Below are positions 18,218 to 27,756 of a stretch of 64,000 nucleotides of DNA, piece by piece. Source of the stretch: Belnapia rosea (GTDB lineage Bacteria; Pseudomonadota; Alphaproteobacteria; Acetobacterales; Acetobacteraceae). The position numbers and the translations under genes were made by a program. Within the stretch, counting starts at the first letter, position 1; every line of letters starts with the position of its first letter. The notes under the pieces are model-generated. The model saw nothing but the letters and a program-made list of their open reading frames with translations. It was not told the origin of the DNA and did no database searches. Where the stretch lies: positions 145,600 to 209,599 of the forward strand of contig NZ_FMZX01000006.1 in the NCBI RefSeq assembly GCF_900101615.1, read 5' to 3'.

Positions 18218-18945
18218 GGCTGGACGCCCAGGCGGACCTCGCCGCGCGCGGCTTCCGCGGCCTCCGCATCGTCGGCGACGTGCATGGCGATGCGGCGGCC
18301 TTCGAACATGCGGCCGCGGGGGCGGAGGCGGAGCGGCTCTTCCTGCTCCAGCTTGGCGACCTGACCGACCATGGGCCGGACAGCCCCGCCGTGCTGCGCC
18401 GGATGTTCGGCCTGCTCGATGCCGGCAGCGGCCGCTTCCTGCTCGGCAACCATGACCACAAGCTGCGCCGGGTGCTGATGGGGCAACGCGTCCGCATGGC
18501 GGCGGAGGGGCTGGGGCGGACCTTGGCGCAGCTCGACGAGGCGCCGGATGGCGCGGCGCTGAAGGCCAGGGCCATCGCCGAGATCGCCGCGGCGCCGGCT
18601 TGGCTGCGGCTCGGCACCGCGCTCTTCGTGCATGGCGGCTGGCATCCGCGGATGCTCCGCGAGCCCTCGCCGCCCGATGCCGGGGCGCGCAAGCCAGACC
18701 CGCTGCTCTCCCGCGCCCTTTTCGGCCAGGTGACGGGGCGGATGCAGCCCGATGGCTTCCCCGAGCGGCTGCATGACTGGGTGGACCGCATCCCGGCGGG
18801 ATTCACCCTCTATTGCGGCCATGAGCGGCGCTCGACCGATGGCCGCCCCTATGTCCAGCCGGGCGAGACCGGCGGGCGGGCCATCTTCCTCGATACCGGC
18901 GCCGGCAAGGGTGGCCACCTCTCCTGGATCGACCTGCCCTGGTAG
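18214..18945 (+). CDS. Metallophosphoesterase (PrpE/ApaH-like phosphatase)
   Basis: The 243-aa calcineurin-type phosphatase has RIVGDVHGDAAAF near residue 20, LQLGDLTDHGPDS, LLGNHDHKLRR, FVHGGWHPRM and LYCGHERRS, giving the full ligand set for a two-metal centre. Similar proteins hydrolyse protein phosphates or dinucleoside polyphosphates. It starts inside the photolyase stop (ATGA), so the two are co-translated, hinting at a role alongside repair or stress. Its stop abuts the convergent VOC gene with no gap. Substrate unknown. Confidence 0.88.
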   Translation: MRLDAQADLAARGFRGLRIVGDVHGDAAAFEHAAAGAEAERLFLLQLGDLTDHGPDSPAVLRRMFGLLDAGSGRFLLGNHDHKLRRVLMGQRVRMAAEGLGRTLAQLDEAPDGAALKARAIAEIAAAPAWLRLGTALFVHGGWHPRMLREPSPPDAGARKPDPLLSRALFGQVTGRMQPDGFPERLHDWVDRIPAGFTLYCGHERRSTDGRPYVQPGETGGRAIFLDTGAGKGGHLSWIDLPW

Positions 18946-19455
18946 CTACTCGCGCAGCAAGGCCTCGAGGTCGAGCCGCCGGCTGACCATCATCAGGTTG
19001 CCGGCTGCATCGCGCGGCCAATCCTCCTGCGGCCGGTCACGGTACAGCTCGACGCCATTGCCATCCGGGTCGCGCAGGTAGATCGCCTCGGAGACGCCGT
19101 GATCCGAGGCGCCTTCGAGCGTGATGCCGGCCGCCAGCACCCGGCGCAGCGCCACGGCCAGCGCCGCGCGGTCCGGATAGAGCAGCGCCACATGGTAGAG
19201 ACCCGTGGTGCCGGGGGGTGGCCAGGCGCCGCCCGCGCTCTCCCAGGTGTTGAGGGCGATGTGGTGGTGGTAGCCGCCGGCCGAGAGGAAGACGGCCTGC
19301 CGACCCATGCGCTGCTGCACCTCGAGCCCGATCACGTCGCGCCAGAAACCCAGCGCATGGTCGAGATCGGCAACCTTGAGATGCACATGGCCGATCCGCA
19401 TCGCGGGATGGACCGGCGTGGCCGCGGCAGGGCCGGAAAGCGGGGCTTCGGGCAT
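18946..19455 (-). CDS. VOC family protein (catechol 2,3-dioxygenase-like)
   Basis: The 169-aa protein has two-strand VOC features: RIGHVHLKVADLDHALGFWRD, then QAVFLSAGGYHHHIALNTW and YHVALLYPD, and finally YLRDPDGNGVELYRDRP with the metal-binding Glu. It resembles CatE/YfiE extradiol-type proteins. ATG 19455 is selected because AAGGAG lies about 8 bases upstream. It is downstream of rpoH on the same strand but separated by a strong terminator, so it probably has its own promoter or depends on read-through. Confidence 0.85.
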   Translation of the reverse strand: MPEAPLSGPAAATPVHPAMRIGHVHLKVADLDHALGFWRDVIGLEVQQRMGRQAVFLSAGGYHHHIALNTWESAGGAWPPPGTTGLYHVALLYPDRAALAVALRRVLAAGITLEGASDHGVSEAIYLRDPDGNGVELYRDRPQEDWPRDAAGNLMMVSRRLDLEALLRE

Positions 19456-19482
19456 CGGGGGGAACTCCTTCGCCCAAAACAA

Positions 19483-19508
19483 TGGCGCCGCCCCAGGGGG
19501 CGGCGCCA
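19483..19508 (-). terminator. Intrinsic terminator of rpoH
   Basis: A perfect 12-bp inverted repeat (19483-19494 with 19497-19508, TGGCGCCGCCCC and its complement) is followed on the minus strand by TTGTTTT. This is a classic rho-independent terminator placed about 40 bases after the rpoH stop. Confidence 0.85.
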
Positions 19509-19547
19509 ATCATCAGTCGCAATATCGGTGATCGCGCGGGGCTATGA

Positions 19548-20429
19548 TCAGACCGCCAGCCGCCGCTCGATGATCTGCGTCTTCATGCTCTTCTGCAGCT
19601 TCTCGAAGGCACGAACCTCGATCTGCCGCACGCGCTCGCGGCTGATGTTGTACTGCTGCGACAGCTCCTCGAGCGTGGTCGGCTCATCCTTCAGCCGGCG
19701 CTCGATGAGGATGTGGCGCTCGCGCTCATTGAGCGTCTTCAGCGCCTCACCCAGCAGCATGCGGCGGTTGCCGATGTCCTCGCGGTCGGCGAGCTCGCTC
19801 TCCTGCGTCTCCTGATCGTCCACCAGCCAATCCTGCCACTCGCCCTCGCTGTCGGCGCGGACGGGAGCGTTCAGGCTGTGGTCGGGCGAGGCGAGGCGGC
19901 GGTTCATCGACACCACGTCCTGCTCCGGCACCTGGAGCACGCGGGCGATCTTCTCGACCTGCTCCGGCTTCAGGTCGCCATCCTCCAACGCCGCCATCTG
20001 GCCCTTCAGCCGGCGGAGGTTGAAGAACAGCTTCTTCTGCGCAGCGGTCGTGCCCATCTTCACGAGCGACCAGCTGTGCAGGATGTATTCTTGGATGGCG
20101 GCGCGAATCCACCACATGGCATAGGTGGCGAGGCGAAAGCCACGGTCCGGGTCGAACCGCTTCACCGCCTGCATCATGCCGACATTGCCTTCGGAGATCA
20201 GCTCGCCGACCGGCAGGCCGTAGCCGCGATAGCCCATGGCGATCTTGGCGACGAGGCGCAGATGGCTGGTGACGAGCTTGTGGGCAGCCCGCTCATCGCC
20301 GTTCTCCTTCCAACGCTTGGCGAGCGCCAACTCCTCCTCCGGAGCCAGCATCGGAAATTTCCGAATCTCCTGGAGATAGCGGGAGAGATTGCCCTCGGGG
20401 GCGATGGGGATAACAGAGCTGGAAGCCAT
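19548..20429 (-). CDS. rpoH: Heat-shock sigma factor RpoH (sigma-32)
   Basis: The 293-aa alternative sigma factor directs RNA polymerase to heat-shock promoters. The diagnostic RpoH box QKKLFFNLR is at residues 131-139. Region 2 shows ISEGNVGMMQAVKRFDPDRGFRL split around residue 90 and ATYAMWWIRAAIQEYIL; region 4 shows LEELSQQYNISRERVRQIE. ATG 20429 (MASSS) has AGGAGG 11 bases upstream; the longer frame upstream is not sigma-like. A CCCCATAT element on the minus strand at 20569-20576 resembles a sigma-32 -10 box and could mean autoregulation, but no matching -35 is clear. It ends at a strong terminator. Confidence 0.97.
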   Translation of the reverse strand: MASSSVIPIAPEGNLSRYLQEIRKFPMLAPEEELALAKRWKENGDERAAHKLVTSHLRLVAKIAMGYRGYGLPVGELISEGNVGMMQAVKRFDPDRGFRLATYAMWWIRAAIQEYILHSWSLVKMGTTAAQKKLFFNLRRLKGQMAALEDGDLKPEQVEKIARVLQVPEQDVVSMNRRLASPDHSLNAPVRADSEGEWQDWLVDDQETQESELADREDIGNRRMLLGEALKTLNERERHILIERRLKDEPTTLEELSQQYNISRERVRQIEVRAFEKLQKSMKTQIIERRLAV

Positions 20430-20669
20430 AATGGATATCTGCCTCCTGCGCTGGCGGGCAACCCCGTGACGGCGGTGCCGGGGCCAGCGACGAATCTGGC
20501 AGTTGAACGTCCTCCGAGCCCACCCGACCGCGCCTGCCCCGGTCACGACGAGGCGAGCAAAGCTGCGATATGGGGTTTTGGCACCCGGGGAACGCTGCCG
20601 TGGCATTTTTTAGCGGAAGTGGTGCCGCGGTGCAACAAAAAACCGACCCGCTGGCTTGGTTACTCCCCG

Positions 20670-21672
<1,003 letters not shown>

Positions 21673-21686
<14 letters not shown>

Positions 21687-21945
21687 GGTCCTGGTCGTCG
21701 CAATGGGGGTGCTGATCGTCGGCGGCACCGTGACCCTGGTTGCGCTGCTCGTCCAGCGGGCGGGTGGCGACGGGGGCGCGGCCTGGCAGGCCGCGCTCGA
21801 GCAGCCGGAGGGGGCGCGGATCGGCGGAGTCTCGGCGAGCGAGAGTGGAATCGGCGTCTGGGTCCAGCGGCCGGATGGCGACCGGGTCCTGGTGGTGGAC
21901 CCGAAGCGCGGCCGCGTCACCGGCGAGATCCGCCTCGGCCGATGA
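21673..21945 (+). CDS. DUF6476-type single-pass membrane protein
   Basis: This is a 90-aa protein with one N-terminal transmembrane helix (LKVLVVAMGVLIVGG, continuing to about residue 28) and a short soluble C-terminal strand-rich tail (VWVQRPDGDRVLVVDPKRG). Such proteins are found divergent from rluD in many alphaproteobacteria. GTG 21673 is chosen because GGGAGA lies 6 bases upstream. The 5' end overlaps rluD divergently and the 3' end overlaps the DUF2256 gene as ATGA. Function unknown. Confidence 0.82.
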
Positions 21946-22121
21946 AGGGTGGGAGGGCGCCCCTGCCGGAGAAGACCTGCGCCGCCTGCGGCCGGGCCTT
22001 CGCCTGGCGGCGGAAATGGGCCCGCGACTGGGAGCAGGTGCGCTTCTGTTCCGAAGCCTGCCGGAGCGGCCGGTACATGGCCGCGAAGATCGCCGATGAA
22101 AAACGCCGGAAGGGCGCTTGA
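21942..22121 (+). CDS. DUF2256 zinc-ribbon-like small protein
   Basis: The 59-aa basic protein has a Cys4 site: Cys13 and Cys16 in KTCAACGRAFAWRRKW, then Cys36 and Cys40 in VRFCSEACRSG. This is the DUF2256 pattern, usually found beside photolyase-like genes or in small operons. The start overlaps the previous stop as ATGA. It probably binds zinc; partner unknown. It is immediately upstream of tRNA-Glu. Confidence 0.85.
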   Translation: MKGGRAPLPEKTCAACGRAFAWRRKWARDWEQVRFCSEACRSGRYMAAKIADEKRRKGA

Positions 22122-22165
22122 TCCCGGCGCCATCCACGGGTAGAAGGCGCGCCTCCACCGGCCTT

Positions 22166-22241
22166 GTCCCCTTCGTCTAGAGGCCTAGGACACCGCCCTC
22201 TCACGGCGGTAACAGGGGTTCGAATCCCCTAGGGGACGCCA
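22166..22241 (+). tRNA. tRNA-Glu (anticodon CTC)
   Basis: This is a 76-base cloverleaf with encoded CCA (22239-22241). The acceptor stem GTCCCCT (22166-22172) pairs with AGGGGAC (22231-22237). The anticodon stem CCGCC/GGCGG encloses the 7-base loop CTCTCAC with anticodon CTC, reading GAG. The T arm is GGGG-TTCGAAT-CCCC. It is rightward, after the DUF2256 gene. Confidence 0.95.
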
Positions 22242-22612
22242 CCGGGCGTTTCGCCAGACAGTCGCATCAGTCCAGCTGTGTTGAAGGTTGCGGCAAGCTT
22301 CATCTTCCTTGGCGGATTTCCGCGAACCCGTGATGTCCAAACCCGCCGAGGCAGGGCTGCCAGGAGCGGGTGCGGCTTCGTTGCGGCAAAAAATGCCGCT
22401 GATGGTCGCCGGCGCCAAGGCAAGCACGAGTTAGCGGTGTTCTCCGGCGCCTGCATGACGCGAGGGTGTCGCGTCGGCTTGCCTTCTGTGATGGCCTGAC
22501 CGCGTCGCACCGGGCGCGAGGAATGGCGCCTCGCTTCCTGCGTCGAAGCCTATGCGCTGAAAACACCTGACTGGATCCGGAACGGGAGCAGCCCGCTTCC
22601 GCTTGGAGGGGC
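22242..22612. other. Non-coding stretch downstream of tRNA-Glu
   Basis: These 371 bp hold no gene I can support; short open frames have no ribosome site or family features. Composition is less GC-rich than the flanking core genes. No direct repeat of the tRNA 3' end was found elsewhere in the window, so an integration site is not demonstrated. Confidence 0.4.
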
Positions 22613-23788
22613 ATGGCTGACGACCGAACTCCATCCATGCTCCTGTCGGAACCCCAGATGGCTTCCAGCGCGGATACGGCGAGAACGCGCCTTGCAACCC
22701 GCCTGTCGTTCTTTGCCGCGGGTTTCATCATGGCCTGTTGGGCGCCCATGGTGCCCTTTGCCAAGGCCAATCTGGGAGTCACCGATGGTGAGTTGGGACT
22801 TCTGCTCCTTTGCATCGGGATAGGCTCGATCATCGCCATGCCCCTGACCGGTTGGGTTAGCGCCCAGGTCGGAGGCAAGCCGATGATCCTGGCCGGAGGC
22901 TTCGGGCTGGTTTCGGTCCTACCCGCCCTGGCCGTCGTCACGGATCCACTCCTGCTCGCCGCGGCGTTGCTTGTCTTTGGCGCCTCGCTCGGCGCCATCG
23001 ACGTGGCGATGAATGTTCATGCTGTCGAAGTCGAGAAGGCTGCCAGGAGGCCGCTCATGTCGGGGTTCCACGCGATGTTCAGCCTGGGCGGTTTCGCGGG
23101 AGCGGGCGGCATGACCTGGCTTTTGTCCCGCGAGGTTTCGCCGCTGACCGGCGCGGTTTGCGGCAGTGGCCTGGGTCTGGCCGCTATCCTCGTGGCCTGG
23201 CCGCGCCTGTTACAGGTTCAGGGGGGCAAACCTCCGGCCCTCGTTGCCCCGCGTGGCATTGTGCTCCTGTTGGCAGCCCTGGCTGCCATCAGCTTCCTCG
23301 TCGAAGGCGCCATCCTCGATTGGAGCGCATTGTTCCTGCTCGATCGGGACTTAGTCGAGCCGACCCAGGGCGGGCTTGGCTACACGCTGTTTTCCATTGC
23401 GATGACGGCAGGTCGGCTGACAGGGGATCGGGCCGTGCAGGCTGTAGGCAATCGACGGACGCTCCTCTGGGGCGGCCTGCTGACCGTTGCCGGGTTCGTC
23501 CTGCTTCTTGCCGCCCAGGGGATGGCGGCACTTGTAGGCTTCATCCTCATTGGGCTTGGCACGGCGAACATCGTGCCCGTGCTTTTCAGCCAGGCCGGAC
23601 GGCAGACGGCAATGCCGGCAGGTCTGGCCGTGGCCGCTGTCACGACAATCGGATATGCGGGAGTCCTGGCCGGTCCAGCCGCGATCGGCTTCGTCTCCCA
23701 TGCAACCAGCCTGTCGATCGCCTTTTGGCTGCTGGCGGGCCTGATGGCGTTGGTCCCGATATGCAGCCGTCCTGCTGCTCGGCTTTAG
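22613..23788 (+). CDS. MFS permease (YbjJ/fucose-permease-like)
   Basis: The 391-aa protein has about 12 hydrophobic segments. The first begins at LSFFAAGFIMACWAPMVPFA, and the MFS loop-like GWVSAQVGGKP comes after helix 2. The pattern ASLGAIDVAMNVHAVEVEK and LVEGAILDWSALFL resembles the YbjJ branch of the family, of unknown substrate. A GGAGGG lies shortly before ATG 22613. Codon use is somewhat less GC-biased than in the core genes. It stands alone after tRNA-Glu and is convergent with the CBS-BON gene. Confidence 0.85.
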   Translation: MADDRTPSMLLSEPQMASSADTARTRLATRLSFFAAGFIMACWAPMVPFAKANLGVTDGELGLLLLCIGIGSIIAMPLTGWVSAQVGGKPMILAGGFGLVSVLPALAVVTDPLLLAAALLVFGASLGAIDVAMNVHAVEVEKAARRPLMSGFHAMFSLGGFAGAGGMTWLLSREVSPLTGAVCGSGLGLAAILVAWPRLLQVQGGKPPALVAPRGIVLLLAALAAISFLVEGAILDWSALFLLDRDLVEPTQGGLGYTLFSIAMTAGRLTGDRAVQAVGNRRTLLWGGLLTVAGFVLLLAAQGMAALVGFILIGLGTANIVPVLFSQAGRQTAMPAGLAVAAVTTIGYAGVLAGPAAIGFVSHATSLSIAFWLLAGLMALVPICSRPAARL

Positions 23789-23973
23789 ATGGCGACAAAC
23801 ATGGCAGCCGCCTCGAAATGGACGGGGCGTGCCGAATTGCCGGGGCTTCCGGCCAGGGGTGAGAACCTCCGCCGATGCATATCGACGGGTCCAAGCTGCG
23901 CGCTGGGTTCCCCCATGGCATGCACGCCAGCGGCTGCCATGCCCGCTCATGCCAGGAGGCGTCTCGCATTCGA

Positions 23974-24669
23974 TCACGCTGGCTCCCACCTGATCCGATG
24001 GCTGGTGCGGTCCACGACACGCTTCACCCCTGGCACATTCTCGGCGAGCACGTAGAGGGCGCGGCTGACCGCCTCCGAGCGAGTGAAGCCATAGAATTCC
24101 ACCACCCCGTCCTGGACATGGATTGCAGTGTGGATCGTGTCGGCCCAGGGCTCGCGCTGCATCGCAGCCATCACGGCACGGTGGATTTGCTCGTCGGTGA
24201 GATTGTCGGCCTGGGGCTCCTCCCGCGACACCAGAGTGCGGACAAGATCGGAGCGGGTGACAACGCCGAGCAGCTTCCCATCCTCGGTGATGGGCACCCG
24301 GCGGATCCGATGGTTCTCCATGAGGCGGGCAACATGCGCGGCGCTGTCCCCAGGGCTTGCCGTGATCACCCGCTCGGTCATTATCTCGCTCGCCTTGATG
24401 CCGTGGCTCCGTGCATAGCGGTCGGCCCTGGCGACCGAATGGTCGAACAACCGCGAAAGCCACCCGGACGGTTGCTCATCCTCATCGGCCAGACGGCGGA
24501 TCAAATCCGATTCAGTGACGATGCCAAGCAGGGCGCCGGCCGCATCAGTAACCGATACAGCCGAGATGCCCCGATCGGCGAACATACGTGCGATAGCGGC
24601 AACCGGCGTCTCGGGCTGCACTGTCGCCACCTCCCTCGTCATTACGTCTCGGGCACGAAGTGAGGTCAT
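23974..24669 (-). CDS. CBS-pair and BON-domain protein
   Basis: The 231-aa protein has two CBS motifs (ARDVMTREVATVQPETPV at about 6-60 and ASEIMTERVITASPGDSA at about 93-150, the latter followed by RIRRVPITEDGKLLGVV). A BON domain follows (DEQIHRAVMAAMQ, VVEFYGFTRSEAV, VPGVKRVVDR). CBS pairs bind adenosyl ligands and BON modules bind membranes or phospholipids; such proteins are linked to osmotic or redox stress. ATG 24669 has AAGGAGG about 7 bases upstream. No export signal is present. Confidence 0.92.
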   Translation of the reverse strand: MTSLRARDVMTREVATVQPETPVAAIARMFADRGISAVSVTDAAGALLGIVTESDLIRRLADEDEQPSGWLSRLFDHSVARADRYARSHGIKASEIMTERVITASPGDSAAHVARLMENHRIRRVPITEDGKLLGVVTRSDLVRTLVSREEPQADNLTDEQIHRAVMAAMQREPWADTIHTAIHVQDGVVEFYGFTRSEAVSRALYVLAENVPGVKRVVDRTSHRIRWEPA

Positions 24670-25301
24670 GGCGTCCTCCTTTTTCTTGTGCCAGGAAGCA
24701 TGCTCCTTCACCGTGGCGGGATTCCAGCATCAACTTGAGGCGGTGGCCGGGCCATTCCGGATCGGCCATCGCTTGTCCGAATGCCATATTGCCCCGAGGG
24801 TGAGGCCGTGTTCCCCAAGGCCTTATCGTTGACTGGCCTATGTACCGGGGCCTCTGGGCCGCCGTGACGGGTGTTGCCGGATGGCTTCCAGCCTTCGTCC
24901 ATCGCCGGTAGCGCCTTCGAGCCAGTGGCCCAGGACGAGCTGTCGCGCACCGCCTCGACCGCGGTGGCCAGACTGGCCGTGATCGCATCATCCGCCCGCA
25001 GCTGCGCATGGACGCCCACTATGCATCGCCACGCCCGGCATGCCCCGACGGGAAGGTTGGGCTGCACCCAGACGGCGTCGGTCGTGGTGGCGCACCATGG
25101 CAGCCCGGCCGCCTGCGAGACCTTCAGCCGCTCGGCCGGCGATCTCCTGCCATTAGATACCTAAGGAGATGGCCGCCGGGCTGAGGATCGGAGCCCGCGC
25201 CCCGGCGACGTCGCCAAGCCAAGGGGCCATCCTGAAGCGCCAGCGGGAACTCAGGCGCCGGTTTCGTCGTTGCGAGTTCTGTTACAAAAGGAACCAGAAC
25301 A
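24670..25301. other. Long intergenic stretch, no supported gene
   Basis: These 632 bp separate the CBS-BON gene from a small lipoprotein gene. A minus-strand open frame of 119 codons (24708-25067) has no recognisable domain and no ribosome site, and I do not call it. The stretch could be a decayed gene or regulatory DNA for the CBS-BON gene. Confidence 0.35.
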
Positions 25302-25532
25302 ATGACGATGAAGCTTGCCGGGACCCTCGCGCTGGTCCTTCTGGTGGCCGCCTGCAACTCCGGCCCGCGCCGCTCGACCTCGCCTGGGGAGCCGATGGCG
25401 CCCTCGGCCGCCTCCCCCACCGGTTCGGTGAACAGCGGCGCGACGGGCGGCGGCGTTCCGACCCCGCTGCAGCCGGGCGGCGCCGGCGGCGTCGGCAGCG
25501 GCAACCAGCCGGGCCGCGCCGGGACGCGCTGA
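25302..25532 (+). CDS. Small predicted lipoprotein
   Basis: The 76-aa protein starts MTMKLAGTLALVLLVAACNS. This is a lipoprotein signal with lipobox LVAAC, so Cys18 would be acylated after cleavage. The mature part is low-complexity, rich in Gly, Pro and Ser with no fold evident, like small envelope lipoproteins of unknown role. AAGGAA lies about 8 bases upstream of ATG 25302. It is convergent with the LLM monooxygenase gene, 22 bp between stops. Confidence 0.75.
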   Translation: MTMKLAGTLALVLLVAACNSGPRRSTSPGEPMAPSAASPTGSVNSGATGGGVPTPLQPGGAGGVGSGNQPGRAGTR

Positions 25533-25554
25533 GACCGGCCCCGGCGGCGGCGCG

Positions 25555-26658
25555 CTACTCGGCCGCCGCCGCCAGCCCACCCCGCGCCGCGATGGCGGCG
25601 CGGGTCGCCGGCAGCAGGTCCCGCCCGTAGGTGGTCGCATCCTCGAGCGGATCGAAGCCGCGGATGAGGAAGGTGCTGACGCCGAGCGCATGGTAGTCGG
25701 CCAGCGTATCCGCCACCTGCTCCGCCGTGCCGACGAGGCCGGTGGTGTTGGCGCCCGCCCCGACCGCGGCTGCGACCTCGGTCCAGAGCCGCTTGTCCCG
25801 CACCCGGCCGCCCGCCGCCGCATCCAGCAGCCGCCGCGAGCCGACGCTCTCCGGCTTCGGCCCGCCGCTGCCAACCGCCCCGGCCCGCAGCTCGCGGATG
25901 CGGGCGATAATGGCATCGGCCCGCGCCCAGGCAGCCTCCTCCGTCCCCGCCAGCACCGGGCGGAAGGACATGCTGAAGCGGATCGCGCCGGGGTCCCGCC
26001 CCGCCTTCGCCACGCTGGCGCGGACGCGCGCGATCGTCTCCCGCGCCTGGTCCAGCGTCTCGCCCCAGAAGGCATAGACATCGGCGATGCGCCCGGCGAT
26101 GTCGATCGCCACATCGGAGGAGCCGCCGAAGAAGACTGGGATATGCGGCTGCTGCAGCGGCTTCACCTCGGAGAAGCCGCCCTCGAAGCGGTAGAAGGCC
26201 CCCTCGTGGTCGAAGGGCCGGTCCTCGGTCCAGAGCCGCTTCAGCAGCGCGACATATTCCTCGGACCGGGCATAGCGCTGGCCATGGTCGAGCCAGTCGC
26301 CATCCTTCTTCTGCTCCACCGGGCTGCCGCCGCTGATGACATGGATGGCGGCGCGCCCGCCGGTGAGCTGGTCGAAGGTGGCGAATTGCCGGGCGGCCAG
26401 CGTCGGCGCGATGAAGCCCGGCCGGTGCGCCACCATGAAGCCGATGCGGCTGGTCCCCGCCGCGGCATGGCTGGCGACCAGCAGCGCATCCGGCGAGCTG
26501 CTGCCCCAGGCGACGAGGATGCGGTCGAAGCCCGCCGCCTCATGCGCCTGCGCGAAGCGCTGGATATAGCCGGGATCGACCACCGGCCCCTCGGGCGGAT
26601 GGATCTCGGACTGTGCCCGGTGGGCGATCATGCCGATGAATTCGAGCGGATGCGTCAT
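25555..26658 (-). CDS. LLM-class FMN monooxygenase (alkanesulfonate monooxygenase/SsuD-like)
   Basis: The 367-aa TIM-barrel flavoprotein has FDRILVAWGSSSPDALL, MVAHRPGFIAPTLAARQ, GGRAAIHVISGG, the SsuD-like DWLDHGQRYARSEEYV, PVFFGGSSDVAIDIAG, and GTAEQVADTLADYHALG. It resembles two-component monooxygenases that release sulfite from alkanesulfonates using FMNH2. No flavin reductase is adjacent. ATG 26658 is chosen from the family N-terminus. It is the last gene of the leftward operon with the TctC binding protein, 36-aa peptide, DszC-like flavoprotein and 72-aa protein. Confidence 0.9.
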   Translation of the reverse strand: MTHPLEFIGMIAHRAQSEIHPPEGPVVDPGYIQRFAQAHEAAGFDRILVAWGSSSPDALLVASHAAAGTSRIGFMVAHRPGFIAPTLAARQFATFDQLTGGRAAIHVISGGSPVEQKKDGDWLDHGQRYARSEEYVALLKRLWTEDRPFDHEGAFYRFEGGFSEVKPLQQPHIPVFFGGSSDVAIDIAGRIADVYAFWGETLDQARETIARVRASVAKAGRDPGAIRFSMSFRPVLAGTEEAAWARADAIIARIRELRAGAVGSGGPKPESVGSRRLLDAAAGGRVRDKRLWTEVAAAVGAGANTTGLVGTAEQVADTLADYHALGVSTFLIRGFDPLEDATTYGRDLLPATRAAIAARGGLAAAAE

Positions 26659-26671
26659 CCTGGCTGCTCCT

Positions 26672-27649
26672 TCAGGCGATGTTGAGCCGGCGCAGCGCGC
26701 GGCCGATGGCGGCATGGTCGGCGGCGACGCGGCGGCCGAGTTCCTCGGGCGAGACCGCCTCCGGCTTCAGGCCGAAGCGGCGCAGCGCGGCGGCGACCTC
26801 GGGCTCGGCGAGGCTATCATTGAAATCGCGGTTCAGGCGGGCGATCACCGGCGCCGGCGTCGTGCCCGGTGCGAAGAGGCCGAACCAGGTGCCGCCCGGC
26901 CAGGCCCGGCCGATGCCGAGCTCGGCGAGGTTCGGCAGGTCAGGGAAGGCATCCCAGCGATCCGGCCCGACCGTCGCCAGGGCGCGCAGCCGCCCCTCCT
27001 GCACATGCGGCATGGCGATCGGGTCGATCACCAGGTGGCAGTCGCCGGCGACCACGCTGGTCGCCGCCGCGGCGCTGCCCGGGAAGGGCACATGCACCGC
27101 CTCGAACCGGGCCTCGTCGGCCAGCAGCGCGCCGCGCAGATGCCCGGCCGAGCCGATGCCGGCCGAGGCATAGTTCAGGACGCCGGGCCGGCGGCGGCCG
27201 AAATCGATCAGCTCCGCCACGCTGTGGACCGGCAGCGCCGGGTTCACCGCGACGACGCTATAGGCATCCCCGGCCAGCGCGACCGGTGCCAGGTCCCGCA
27301 GCGGGTCGTAGCCGACATTCGACAAATGCGGCGCGATGGTGAGGTTGCCGGCGGAGGCATTCAGCAGCGTGTGCCCGTCCGGCTTCGCCTCGGCGACCAT
27401 GCGGCTGCCGACGGCGCCGCCCGCCCCGGCCTTGTTCTCGACGAGGACGGTGACGCCGAGCCGCGGGCCGAGCGCGCGGCTCATGGTGCGGGAGACGTTG
27501 TCGTTGGTGGCGCCCGGCGGGAAGGGGCAGACATAGCGCACGGTCCGTTCGGGAAAGCCATGGGTGGAGGCCTCGGACCGGCCGAGGAAGGGCGTGGCGA
27601 CGAAGGGCGCGGCAAGGCCGGCGCCCAGCAGCAGGCGGCGGGAGATCAT
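26672..27649 (-). CDS. Tripartite tricarboxylate transporter (Bug/TctC) substrate-binding protein
   Basis: The 325-aa periplasmic binding protein begins MISRRLLLGAGLAAPFV, a Tat-type twin-arginine signal. The Bug fold follows: VRYVCPFPPGATNDN, VLVENKAGAGGAVGSRMVA, PDGHTLLNASAGNL, VLNYASAGIGSAGHL, AVHVPFPGSAAA and PDLPNLAELGI. Bug proteins bind carboxylates or other organic anions. No TctA/TctB membrane genes are nearby. ATG 27649 has AGGAG about 8 bases upstream and overlaps the stop of the 36-aa ORF (ATGA). The ligand is probably tied to the monooxygenases of this operon. Confidence 0.92.
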   Translation of the reverse strand: MISRRLLLGAGLAAPFVATPFLGRSEASTHGFPERTVRYVCPFPPGATNDNVSRTMSRALGPRLGVTVLVENKAGAGGAVGSRMVAEAKPDGHTLLNASAGNLTIAPHLSNVGYDPLRDLAPVALAGDAYSVVAVNPALPVHSVAELIDFGRRRPGVLNYASAGIGSAGHLRGALLADEARFEAVHVPFPGSAAAATSVVAGDCHLVIDPIAMPHVQEGRLRALATVGPDRWDAFPDLPNLAELGIGRAWPGGTWFGLFAPGTTPAPVIARLNRDFNDSLAEPEVAAALRRFGLKPEAVSPEELGRRVAADHAAIGRALRRLNIA

Positions 27650-27756
27650 CGGGACAACTCCTGGAGCAGCGCGGGCGGGCGGGCGAGATCGGTCATCGCC
27701 AGGGCGCCGAGCGCGATGGAAAGGGCGAGCAGAAACCGGAAGGCGAGGCTGGTCAC
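27646..27756 (-). CDS. 36-aa putative membrane peptide
   Basis: This small ORF was found by frame coupling. Its GTG (27756-27754) overlaps the TGA of the acyl-CoA-dehydrogenase-like gene as GTGA, and its TGA overlaps the ATG of the TctC gene as ATGA. The peptide has a hydrophobic core (AFRFLLALSIALGALAM) followed by a polar tail. It would be a single-pass membrane peptide or simply a coupling ORF that carries ribosomes to the next cistron. No ribosome site of its own is obvious. Not recognised as a family. Confidence 0.45.
   Translation of the reverse strand: MTSLAFRFLLALSIALGALAMTDLARPPALLQELSR

Noticed and set aside
24708..25067. A 119-codon minus-strand ORF in the CBS-BON to lipoprotein gap
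   Set aside because: No domain, no ribosome site and biased composition; not called as a gene.
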